From: Actinoplanes nipponensis | GTDB taxonomy: Bacteria > Actinomycetota > Actinomycetes > Mycobacteriales > Micromonosporaceae | Assembly: GCF_016862275.1 (NCBI RefSeq) | Contig: NZ_BOMQ01000007.1 | Span: forward strand, 1 to 38,580 | DNA: 38,580 nucleotides | Direction of reading: 5' to 3' | The notes under the pieces: model-generated | What the model was told of the DNA's origin: nothing | The model's input: only the letters and a program-made list of their open reading frames with translations | Databases searched by the model: none | Program-made: the position numbers and the translations under genes | In this document: positions 15,516-23,503 of the stretch, piece by piece | How the letters are laid out: every line of letters begins with the position of its first letter | How positions within the stretch are numbered: position 1 is the stretch's first letter

Positions 15516-16435
15516 CCGCCGCACCCGCCGCCGCCGCACCCGCCCCCGCCACCGCACGAGCTGCCACTGCTGCAACTGCTGCCGCTGCTGCAGGAGTAGG
15601 AGGTGCTGCCCGAGTCGCCGCCGGAGGGGGTCCCGGCCGCCTGGATCCGCTGGATCCCCGCCCCGGCGGCGAAGGCCGGGTCCATCGTGTAGAGCGCCGC
15701 CGTGCCGTAGAGGGCCACGCCCATCGCCGCGCCGGTCGCGCCGTAGGTCGCGTAGGACGGCGCCTGGCTCGGCGCGAGGTAGGCGTACTGCGTGCGCACC
15801 GCGCGCAGCCCCTTGTCGGCGGCGTGGGTGGCGCGCCGTTTGCGGGTCAGCAGCCGGATGGTGGCGAAGGCCGCGACCGCGAGGGCCACCACCAGGAAGC
15901 CGACGGGCTTGTCGTTCTGCACGCCGTCGACCAGGCGGCCCACGCCGAGCAGGACCAGGGCCGCGCCGGCCACGGCCCACATCCGGGCGGCCTTGAGCCG
16001 GGCCGGGGTCACCGCGAGGCCCTGCGCCTCCAGGCCCTCGCGCAGCTGCCGGACGGCCGCGACGACCCACTGGTCGCCGGTGAGCTCGCGGGCCCGGATC
16101 TGCCGGCCGGCCGCGTTGTAGATCGCGTTGTCCAGCGGGGTGACGCCGGCGGGCAGCGGGCCCGACTGGTAGAGCGTCTTGCCGGTGCCGCCGGCGATCG
16201 CGCCGGCGGCGCGCAGGCCGCCCAGGGCGGCGTAGACGGCCAGGTGCTCGCCGCCGGTGAGGTAGGCGATCTGCTGCGGGCCGAGCCGGTCCACCGCGAC
16301 GCGCCGGTCGCCGGCGAACAGGATCCGCCGGTGGATCGCCGCGAGGATCATCACCGCGATGGTCACGGTGAGATAGAGGACGAGGAAGGCCGGTCCGGGG
16401 ATGCCCCAGGTGTCACCCTGCGCCGCGAGATACAT
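15512..16435 (-). CDS. TIGR04222-type membrane protein with Cys/Gly/Ser-rich C-terminal tail
   Basis: A 307-aa protein. One transmembrane segment lies at 16-37 (PAFLVLYLTVTIAVMILAA). A soluble part follows (38-150, with ARELTGDQWVVAAVRQLREGL). Two close membrane segments (about 151-193) and a weaker hydrophobic stretch (230-250) come next. The tail from about 270 has five cysteines (282, 288, 294, 300, 305) in an SSGSSC repeat that turns into poly-Gly. The regular six-residue spacing and the end-of-chain position look like a modification substrate or core peptide. GGGAGG 6 nt before the ATG is a strong ribosome binding site. The gene is first in the MNIO operon and starts 62 bp after the AcnR-like gene on the same strand. 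Confidence 0.85.
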   Translation of the reverse strand: MYLAAQGDTWGIPGPAFLVLYLTVTIAVMILAAIHRRILFAGDRRVAVDRLGPQQIAYLTGGEHLAVYAALGGLRAAGAIAGGTGKTLYQSGPLPAGVTPLDNAIYNAAGRQIRARELTGDQWVVAAVRQLREGLEAQGLAVTPARLKAARMWAVAGAALVLLGVGRLVDGVQNDKPVGFLVVALAVAAFATIRLLTRKRRATHAADKGLRAVRTQYAYLAPSQAPSYATYGATGAAMGVALYGTAALYTMDPAFAAGAGIQRIQAAGTPSGGDSGSTSYSCSSGSSCSSGSSCGGGGGCGGGGCGG

Positions 16436-16464
16436 GTCCGACCTCCCGAGCTGTGAAGTTGCTG

Positions 16465-16482
16465 GACCTCATTGTGCAGGTC
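16465..16482. promoter_or_regulatory. Inverted repeat upstream of the MNIO operon
   Basis: GACCT (16465-16469) and AGGTC (16478-16482) flank an 8-bp spacer in the 62-bp gap between the AcnR-like gene and the TIGR04222 gene. It could be an operator or part of a weak internal promoter. Short arms make this uncertain. Confidence 0.3.
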
Positions 16483-16497
16483 ACCGCAACCGCCTGA

Positions 16498-17076
16498 TCA
16501 CGGGCGGCGGACGGCCTCCTCCACGACGTCCAGCACCCGGCTCAGCTCGCCCGCCGGCCGCCCGGTGGCCAGGTGCAGCACCAGCCCGTCGTAGGCCAGC
16601 TCGAGGAACTGGGTGAGCACCTCGACGCCCACGTCGTCGCGCAGCACCCCGGCGTCGTGCTGGCGTTCCAGCCGCTCCCGGGTGGCCTCGGCGATGGCGG
16701 CGGAGCGCTCGGCCCAGCGCTTGGCGAACTGGGGATCGGTGCGCAGCCGGCGGGAGACCTCGAGCTGGCTGCCGAGCCAGCCGGCGGTGTCGCCGTCGCT
16801 GGTGCGGGCCTGTTCGAGCAGATCGCGCATCACCTGGACCAGGCCGTTGCGGCGCACGGTGGCCACCATGGCGGCGGCGTCGTCCTCCGCTACGGCCAGG
16901 AAGAGCGAGTCCTTGTCGCGGAAGTGGTGAAAAATCGCGCCACGGGAAAGTCCGGTGGCCTCCTCGAGCCGGCGTACGGTGGCGCCCTCGTAGCCGAAAC
17001 GGGCGAAGCATCCGCGCGCCGCCGCGAGGATCTCGTGGCGGCGGGCGTCGAGCTGGTCCTGGCTAACCCTGGGCAC
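16498..17076 (-). CDS. acnR: TetR-family regulator, AcnR-like (aconitase repressor)
   Basis: A 192-aa TetR-type repressor. The N-terminus VPRVSQDQLDARRHEIL and the helix-turn-helix LEEATGLSRGAIFHHFRDKDSLF closely resemble AcnR of corynebacteria and Rv1474c of mycobacteria as I know them. Those genes sit beside acn and, in Corynebacterium, repress it. Here acnA is 3 kb away with four genes between. The GTG start at 17076 has no ribosome binding site. A -10-like CACGAT (17083-17088, minus strand) and -35-like TTGCAA (17107-17112, 18-bp spacing) predict a leaderless mRNA. A 22-bp near-palindrome overlaps that -35, suggesting autoregulation. A related site lies in the acnA promoter. Confidence 0.82.
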   Translation of the reverse strand: MPRVSQDQLDARRHEILAAARGCFARFGYEGATVRRLEEATGLSRGAIFHHFRDKDSLFLAVAEDDAAAMVATVRRNGLVQVMRDLLEQARTSDGDTAGWLGSQLEVSRRLRTDPQFAKRWAERSAAIAEATRERLERQHDAGVLRDDVGVEVLTQFLELAYDGLVLHLATGRPAGELSRVLDVVEEAVRRP

Positions 17077-17108
17077 GCTGCGATCGTGTCACGTCGGTTC
17101 GGGCGCTT

Positions 17109-17130
17109 GCAATCCGTACGTACGGCTTGC
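17109..17130. promoter_or_regulatory. Candidate AcnR operator in the acnR promoter
   Basis: The perfect core CCGTACGTACGG is flanked by GCAA on the left and TTGC on the right. Only one of the 11 symmetric base pairs fails to match. It overlaps the predicted -35 of the acnR-like gene. A site matching at 17 of 22 positions is found in the acnA control region at 23001-23022. Confidence 0.72.
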
Positions 17131-17140
17131 CATCGGTCTC

Positions 17141-17163
17141 TGATGGCGCGAAATCCGCCATCA
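17141..17163. promoter_or_regulatory. Second inverted repeat in the acnR-HAD divergent region
   Basis: TGATGGCG and CGCCATCA form perfect 8-bp arms around 7 bp (CGAAATC). Its sequence is unrelated to the neighbouring 22-bp site, so another regulator may bind. It lies 31 bp upstream of the HAD gene's -35 candidate. Confidence 0.5.
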
Positions 17164-17193
17164 TGACCCGGCTTTGTTAACACTGTTGGGCTG

Positions 17194-17221
17194 TTGGGTC
17201 CCGCATTCACTCACGTACAGT
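17194..17221 (+). promoter_or_regulatory. Promoter of the HAD-like gene (leaderless)
   Basis: TTGGGT (17194-17199), a 16-bp spacer and TACAGT (17216-17221) precede the GTG start by 6 nt. Transcription should therefore begin at or next to the start codon, and no ribosome binding site is present. Confidence 0.6.
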
Positions 17222-17227
17222 GCGCGG

Positions 17228-17875
17228 GTGCCTCTCGTCTTCCTCGCCCTGGACGACACCCTGCTCGATCGCAGCGGTGCGTTCCGGCTGTGGGCGAAAG
17301 GATTCCTCGACGAGATCGCGGCGCCACAGGAAGACCTCGACTGGTTACTGTCGGTGGACGCCGACGGGCTGACCTCCCGGTGGGACCTGGCCGACCTGAT
17401 CCGCGACCGCTACCAGCTCGACATCCCCTCGATCGACCTGCTCGAGGAGCTGCACGAGGGTCCGCTGGCCTACGAGCGGCTGGACCCCCTGGTGGCCTGT
17501 GCCCTGCAGATCGCCGGGGACGCGGGGTGGGTCCCGGTGGTGGTCACGAACGGCCCGCACGAGCAGCAGGAGACCCGGATCCGGCGTACCGGGCTGGACC
17601 GTTACGTCGCCGACTGGGTCATCTCGGAGCAGGCCGGGGTCAGCAAGCCCAACCCGCGCATCTTCGCGCTGGCCGCCCAGCGGGTCCGGATGCGCCTCGG
17701 CGGGGCCTGGATCGTCGGGGACAGCCCGGAGGCGGACATCGGCGGCGCCGCCGCGATGGGACTACCCAGCGTGTGGCTGCACCGGGGCCGGGACTGGATC
17801 GACAACCGGTTCGCGCCGACCCGGGTGGTCGGCAACGTGATCCAGGGTCTGTCCGCGGTGATGGCGGCCCGATAA
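17228..17875 (+). CDS. HAD-superfamily protein lacking the nucleophilic Asp
   Basis: A 215-aa haloacid dehalogenase-like protein with an alpha-helical cap (about 20-90). Motif I should read DxDxT but is ALDDT: the nucleophile position (residue 7) is encoded by GCC (Ala), one base from GAC (Asp). The remaining motifs look intact: VVVTNGP (motif II), SKPNPRIF (motif III Lys) and GDSPEADIG (motif IV). If the base is correct, phosphatase activity by the normal mechanism is impossible and the protein may only bind a phospho-ligand. The GTG at 17228 is chosen because it begins the first core strand and lies just after a good -10 element. It is divergent from the AcnR-like gene. Confidence 0.85.
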   Translation: MPLVFLALDDTLLDRSGAFRLWAKGFLDEIAAPQEDLDWLLSVDADGLTSRWDLADLIRDRYQLDIPSIDLLEELHEGPLAYERLDPLVACALQIAGDAGWVPVVVTNGPHEQQETRIRRTGLDRYVADWVISEQAGVSKPNPRIFALAAQRVRMRLGGAWIVGDSPEADIGGAAAMGLPSVWLHRGRDWIDNRFAPTRVVGNVIQGLSAVMAAR

Positions 17876-17935
17876 ATCGGTTGCGCGACCGGGTGACGCC
17901 CGGAAGAGTGCACCGCGTACGTGATCCGCAGGTTT

Positions 17936-18015
17936 CTCGGAAGAAGGGGGTGAACCTCATGGCTGTCGTTGTCCTTCGCCGTGCCCAGGTTCAAATTCCT
18001 TCCTTCTTCTCCGAG
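17936..18015 (+). promoter_or_regulatory. Structured mRNA leader of the RIO1 kinase gene
   Basis: Nested complementary segments form a long stem: CTCGG plus AAGAAGG (17936-17947) pairs with CCTTCTT, a 2-nt bulge and CCGAG (18002-18015). Inside it, TGAACCT (17951-17957) pairs with AGGTTCA (17987-17993). The loop contains the start of a short upstream ORF, and the 3' arm runs into the first bases of the kinase's GAGGAG ribosome binding site (18013-18018). A small hairpin (CCGGG/CCCGG, 17889-17903) lies further upstream. Folding could hide the kinase start; translating the upstream ORF would open it. Confidence 0.55.
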
Positions 18016-18114
18016 GAGACCCTCCAGTGCGAGAGCACGACTCTTTCGGCCCGGCGACCATGCGCCGCGGCCGTCGCAAGTTCGACGACGACGAAGCCGA
18101 CTTCGTCAAGGTAG
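17959..18114 (+). CDS. Possible upstream ORF overlapping the RIO1 kinase start
   Basis: A 51-aa frame starts MAVVVLRRAQVQIPSFF with a GGGGGTGA ribosome binding site 5 nt before its ATG. It runs through the leader stem and 88 nt into the kinase gene in another frame. After about residue 25 its composition is just the shifted kinase frame (Thr/Ala/Ser-rich), so only the beginning may matter. It may serve as a regulatory ORF rather than encode a functional protein. Confidence 0.35.
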   Translation: MAVVVLRRAQVQIPSFFSEETLQCESTTLSARRPCAAAVASSTTTKPTSSR

Positions 18115-18944
18115 GCCGGCTCGAACCGGCCCTGGCCGAGGATCCCGACCTGCCCGAGACCGGCGACCGCTGGTCCACCTGGGACGGCGCCCTGCACGGC
18201 CCGCAACCGCGACCCGACTGGATCCGTACCGAGCACGGCGCGGTCGACACCGAACTGGGCATGCTCAAGACCGGCAAGGAAGCCGACGTGTTCCTGGTCC
18301 GGCGCGAGCTGCCGGGCACCGGCCAGACCAGCATGATCGCGGCCAAGCGGTACCGCGACGGCGACCACCGGCTCTTCCACCGCGACGCGGGCTACCTCGA
18401 GGGCCGCCGGGTGCGCCGGTCCCGCGAGATGCGCGCCATGACCAACCGCACCGCGTTCGGCAAGGAGCTCATCGCCGGGCAGTGGGCGGCGGCCGAGTTC
18501 GGCGCGCTGTCCCGGCTCTGGCAGGTGGGACAGGAGGGCGGCACGATCTCGGTGCCGTACCCGGTGCAGCTCATCGGCACCGAGCTGATGCTGGAGTTCA
18601 TCGGCGACTGGGAGACCGGCGAGGCCGCGCCGCGGCTGGCCCAGGTGCGTACCGACCGCGACGGGCTCGAGGACCTGTGGCGGCAGATGACCGAGGCGCT
18701 CAGCGTGCTGGCCCGCACCCAGATCGCGCACGGCGACCTGTCGCCGTACAACACGCTGGTCCACGAGGGCCGGCTGGTGATCATCGACATGCCGCAGATC
18801 GTCGACCTCATCGCCAACCCGCAGGGTGCGCAGTTCCTGGCCCGCGACGTCCGCAACGTGGCCAGTTGGTTCACCGCGCGGGGGCTGACGGTCGAGCCGG
18901 AGGCGCTGATCGAGCGCCTCAGCTACGAAGCGGGCCTGCTGTGA
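18027..18944 (+). CDS. RIO1-family serine protein kinase/ATPase
   Basis: A 305-aa atypical kinase. The ATP-binding segment LKTGKEADVFLV (80-91), conserved Lys107, the catalytic HGDLSPYN (235-242; Asp237, Asn242) and the metal-binding IIDMPQ (252-257; Asp254) define the RIO1 type. An acidic/basic N-terminal extension of about 70 residues precedes the fold. RIO proteins act in ribosome maturation in eukaryotes and archaea; the bacterial role is uncertain. The GTG at 18027 has GAGGAG 8-9 nt upstream. Its leader is structured and includes a possible upstream ORF. It converges on the DUF2630 gene. Confidence 0.88.
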   Translation: MREHDSFGPATMRRGRRKFDDDEADFVKVGRLEPALAEDPDLPETGDRWSTWDGALHGPQPRPDWIRTEHGAVDTELGMLKTGKEADVFLVRRELPGTGQTSMIAAKRYRDGDHRLFHRDAGYLEGRRVRRSREMRAMTNRTAFGKELIAGQWAAAEFGALSRLWQVGQEGGTISVPYPVQLIGTELMLEFIGDWETGEAAPRLAQVRTDRDGLEDLWRQMTEALSVLARTQIAHGDLSPYNTLVHEGRLVIIDMPQIVDLIANPQGAQFLARDVRNVASWFTARGLTVEPEALIERLSYEAGLL

Positions 18945-18968
18945 AGGCCCGGCGCGGGCGTCCCGGAC

Positions 18969-19008
18969 CGCGGCCACCGGGCACCCGGCGGCCACGGCCG
19001 GGGCCGCG
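18969..19008. terminator. Possible terminator between RIO1 and DUF2630 genes
   Basis: CGCGGCC (18969-18975) and GGCCGCG (19002-19008) can pair around a GC-rich middle that contains a second small stem (CCGG/CCGG). It fills the 64-bp gap between two convergent genes, as expected for a shared terminator. Confidence 0.4.
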
Positions 19009-19254
19009 TCACTGGAGGTAGCCCTCGACCTCGCTGGTGCTGTGGGCCTGCTCGGTGTCCGGGTCGTTGCCGAACTCCCGGGCCGCGCGCCGCCGGCGCA
19101 GCAGGTCCCAGCACTGGTCCAGGGCTTCCTCGAGCTCCTTGAGCCGGGTGTGCTCCTCGGCGCTGCTGATCTCGCCGCGGCTCAGCTGCTGACGCAGCTT
19201 GTGCTCCTCGTCGACCAGGCCGTTGATCCGGCCCAGCACAGTGTTGTCATCCAT
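19009..19254 (-). CDS. DUF2630 family protein
   Basis: An 81-aa acidic helical protein typical of DUF2630: MDDNTVLGRINGLVDEEHKL at the start, the coiled-coil-like RLKELEEALDQCWDLLRRRRAAREFG in the middle and a short acidic end. The family is small, actinobacterial and uncharacterised. The ATG at 19254 is preferred over an upstream TTG by two codons; GAGG lies 10 nt before it. It follows glnR by 25 bp on the same strand and is probably in its transcript. Confidence 0.85.
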   Translation of the reverse strand: MDDNTVLGRINGLVDEEHKLRQQLSRGEISSAEEHTRLKELEEALDQCWDLLRRRRAAREFGNDPDTEQAHSTSEVEGYLQ

Positions 19255-19279
19255 GACCAAGAGCCTCGCACACGTGCTC

Positions 19280-20020
19280 TCACACCTCCGTGGCCACTGC
19301 CGACAGGATCTCCCACTCGCCGGCCAGCGGCTGGGCCTTGGCCTGCGGGGGCAGCACCAGCTTGTAGCCGACCTGGCGCACGGTGCCGATCATCGACTCG
19401 TACTCGCTGCCGAGCTTGGCGCGCAGCCGGCGCACGTGCACGTCGACCGTGCGGTGCCCGCCGAAGTAGTCGAAGCCCCACACCTCGCGCAGCAGCTGGT
19501 CGCGGCTGAACACCCGGCCCGGGTGCTGGGCGAGGAACTTGAGCAGCTCGAACTCCTTGTAGGTCAGGTCGAGCGTGCGGCCCTTGAGCCGGGCCGAGTA
19601 GGTGTGCGGGTCGATCGCCAGCTCGCCCGCGGTGACGGTGTCGCCGGCGCCGCCGCCGGCCGGGCCGGCCATCCGGGCGACGGTGAGCCGCACCCGGGCC
19701 TCGACCTCGGCCGGGCCGGCCGTGGTGAGCAGAACGTCGTCCAGACCCCAGTCGGCCGACAGGGCGACCAGCCCGGACTCCTCGACCACGGCCAGCAGCG
19801 GCACCCGCAGCCCGGTGGTGCGCAGCATCCGGCACAGGTCGCGGGCCTCGAGCAGGTCGCGGCGCGCGTCGACGAGCACCACGTCGGGGTCGTTGCCCAC
19901 CAGCAGGGCCTGGACGTCGAAGGTGCCCACCCGCAGGGAGTGCCGCAGCAGGTCGAGCGCCGGCAGCGCGCGGTCCTCCTGCCCGGTGGCGGGTCGGGTG
20001 GCCAGCAGCAGGATCTCCAT
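19280..20020 (-). CDS. glnR: GlnR-type orphan response regulator (nitrogen control)
   Basis: A 246-aa OmpR-type regulator with an atypical receiver domain (1-120) and a winged helix (about 145-235). The segments [10 protein letters not shown] (Asp51), [23 protein letters not shown] and [28 protein letters not shown] are nearly diagnostic of actinobacterial GlnR, which acts without a partner kinase and controls nitrogen assimilation genes. The ATG at 20020 matches known GlnR N-termini. GAGG sits only 2 nt before it, so a GTG at 20038 remains possible. It lies downstream of acnA on the same strand, beyond a strong hairpin. Confidence 0.86.
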   Translation of the reverse strand: MEILLLATRPATGQEDRALPALDLLRHSLRVGTFDVQALLVGNDPDVVLVDARRDLLEARDLCRMLRTTGLRVPLLAVVEESGLVALSADWGLDDVLLTTAGPAEVEARVRLTVARMAGPAGGGAGDTVTAGELAIDPHTYSARLKGRTLDLTYKEFELLKFLAQHPGRVFSRDQLLREVWGFDYFGGHRTVDVHVRRLRAKLGSEYESMIGTVRQVGYKLVLPPQAKAQPLAGEWEILSAVATEV

Positions 20021-20069
20021 GGCCTCAGGGTGCAACACGCATGTTTCCGATCAGGTCCTCCCGGAGGCG

Positions 20070-20105
20070 GAACACCCCGCCGTCCGGGCGGACGACGGGG
20101 TGTTC
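20070..20105 (-). terminator. Terminator hairpin after acnA
   Basis: Two 16-nt arms (beginning GAACACCCCG and ending CGGGGTGTTC) pair with one mismatch around a 4-nt loop. The hairpin is in the 102-bp gap after acnA and before glnR, so it probably separates their transcription, at least in part. No T-tract follows on the minus strand. Confidence 0.75.
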
Positions 20106-20122
20106 TTCGGCACAGGCGCCGG

Positions 20123-22894
<2,772 letters not shown>

Positions 22895-22966
22895 GTCATC
22901 TCCTTCACACCCAGCGACCGTGAGTAGTCCTCATCAGTCTGTCCCACCGGTGACGGCCGCCCGCCG

Positions 22967-22982
22967 GTTAGGTTGTCCTAAC
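22967..22982. promoter_or_regulatory. DtxR/IdeR-like iron box upstream of acnA
   Basis: GTTAGG and CCTAAC flank the 4 bp TTGT as a perfect inverted repeat. Against the 19-bp DtxR/IdeR consensus (TTAGGTTAGCCTAACCTAA) I count 14 matches. On the minus strand it overlaps a -10-like TTAGGA lying 18 bp after TTTACG, so binding would repress acnA. Identification is from sequence resemblance only. Confidence 0.5.
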
Positions 22983-23000
22983 TCAGGGTTCACGTCTTCC

Positions 23001-23022
23001 GTAAACCGTACGTCCGTCTTGT
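23001..23022. promoter_or_regulatory. Candidate AcnR operator in the acnA promoter
   Basis: The site has the core CCGTACGT with GTAA to the left and CTTG to the right. It matches the 22-bp palindrome in the acnR promoter (17109-17130) at 17 positions. It overlaps a -35-like TTTACG of acnA (minus strand), about 107-128 bp from the GTG start. Confidence 0.65.
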
Positions 23023-23082
23023 TATCCGCTGCAACCCGGGTCACAGGTTTGCCCGGCGCGGGCCGCGGGAACTGACCGTCCC

Positions 23083-23472
23083 GTGCAGGCACCCACGGAT
23101 CTGGCGCACCTGACCGACTTCTTCGACCGCTACGGGTCGGCCCTGACCAGGGGCGACGTGTCCGCGGTGGCGGGCTGCTACGCGCTGCCGGGGATGGTGG
23201 TGTCGGATTCGTACAGCTTCACCTTCGCCTCGCCGGCGGCGGTGGCGCTGTCCTTCCTGGGCGCCGCGCCGGCGTACAAGGAGCAGCAGATCGTCGCCGC
23301 CCACGCCCAGCTGTGCGACGTGCAGCAGCTCAGCCCGGCGCTGGCCATGGTCGCGGTCGAGTGGGAATACCTGGACAGTCTCGGCAATGCGGTCCCCGGC
23401 GAGAGCTACCGCTACCTGATCCGGGTCGACGCCGGCGGTCCGCGGATCACCACCGTGATCGCGACCCACTGA
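23083..23472 (+). CDS. NTF2/SnoaL-like protein of unknown function
   Basis: A 129-aa protein with an NTF2-like pattern. DLAHLTDFFDRYGSALTRGDVSAVAGCYALPGMVVSD forms the opening helices, and MVAVEWEYLDSLGNAVPGESYRYLIRVDAGGPRITTVIATH forms the final strands. No catalytic residue pattern is clear. The GTG at 23083 has no good ribosome binding site. It diverges from acnA, sharing a 188-bp control region, and ends 31 bp before the pullulanase start; the two may be co-transcribed. Confidence 0.7.
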   Translation: MQAPTDLAHLTDFFDRYGSALTRGDVSAVAGCYALPGMVVSDSYSFTFASPAAVALSFLGAAPAYKEQQIVAAHAQLCDVQQLSPALAMVAVEWEYLDSLGNAVPGESYRYLIRVDAGGPRITTVIATH

Positions 23473-23503
23473 AACTGACGCACCCCGCTGGCATCATGTG
23501 CAG

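Noticed and set aside
14266..16435. Methanobactin-type biosynthetic cluster
   Set aside because: The MNIO is of the right family, but there is no short MbnA-like precursor, no typical MbnC and no TonB or MATE-type exporter. The only Cys-rich candidate is the tail of a membrane protein.
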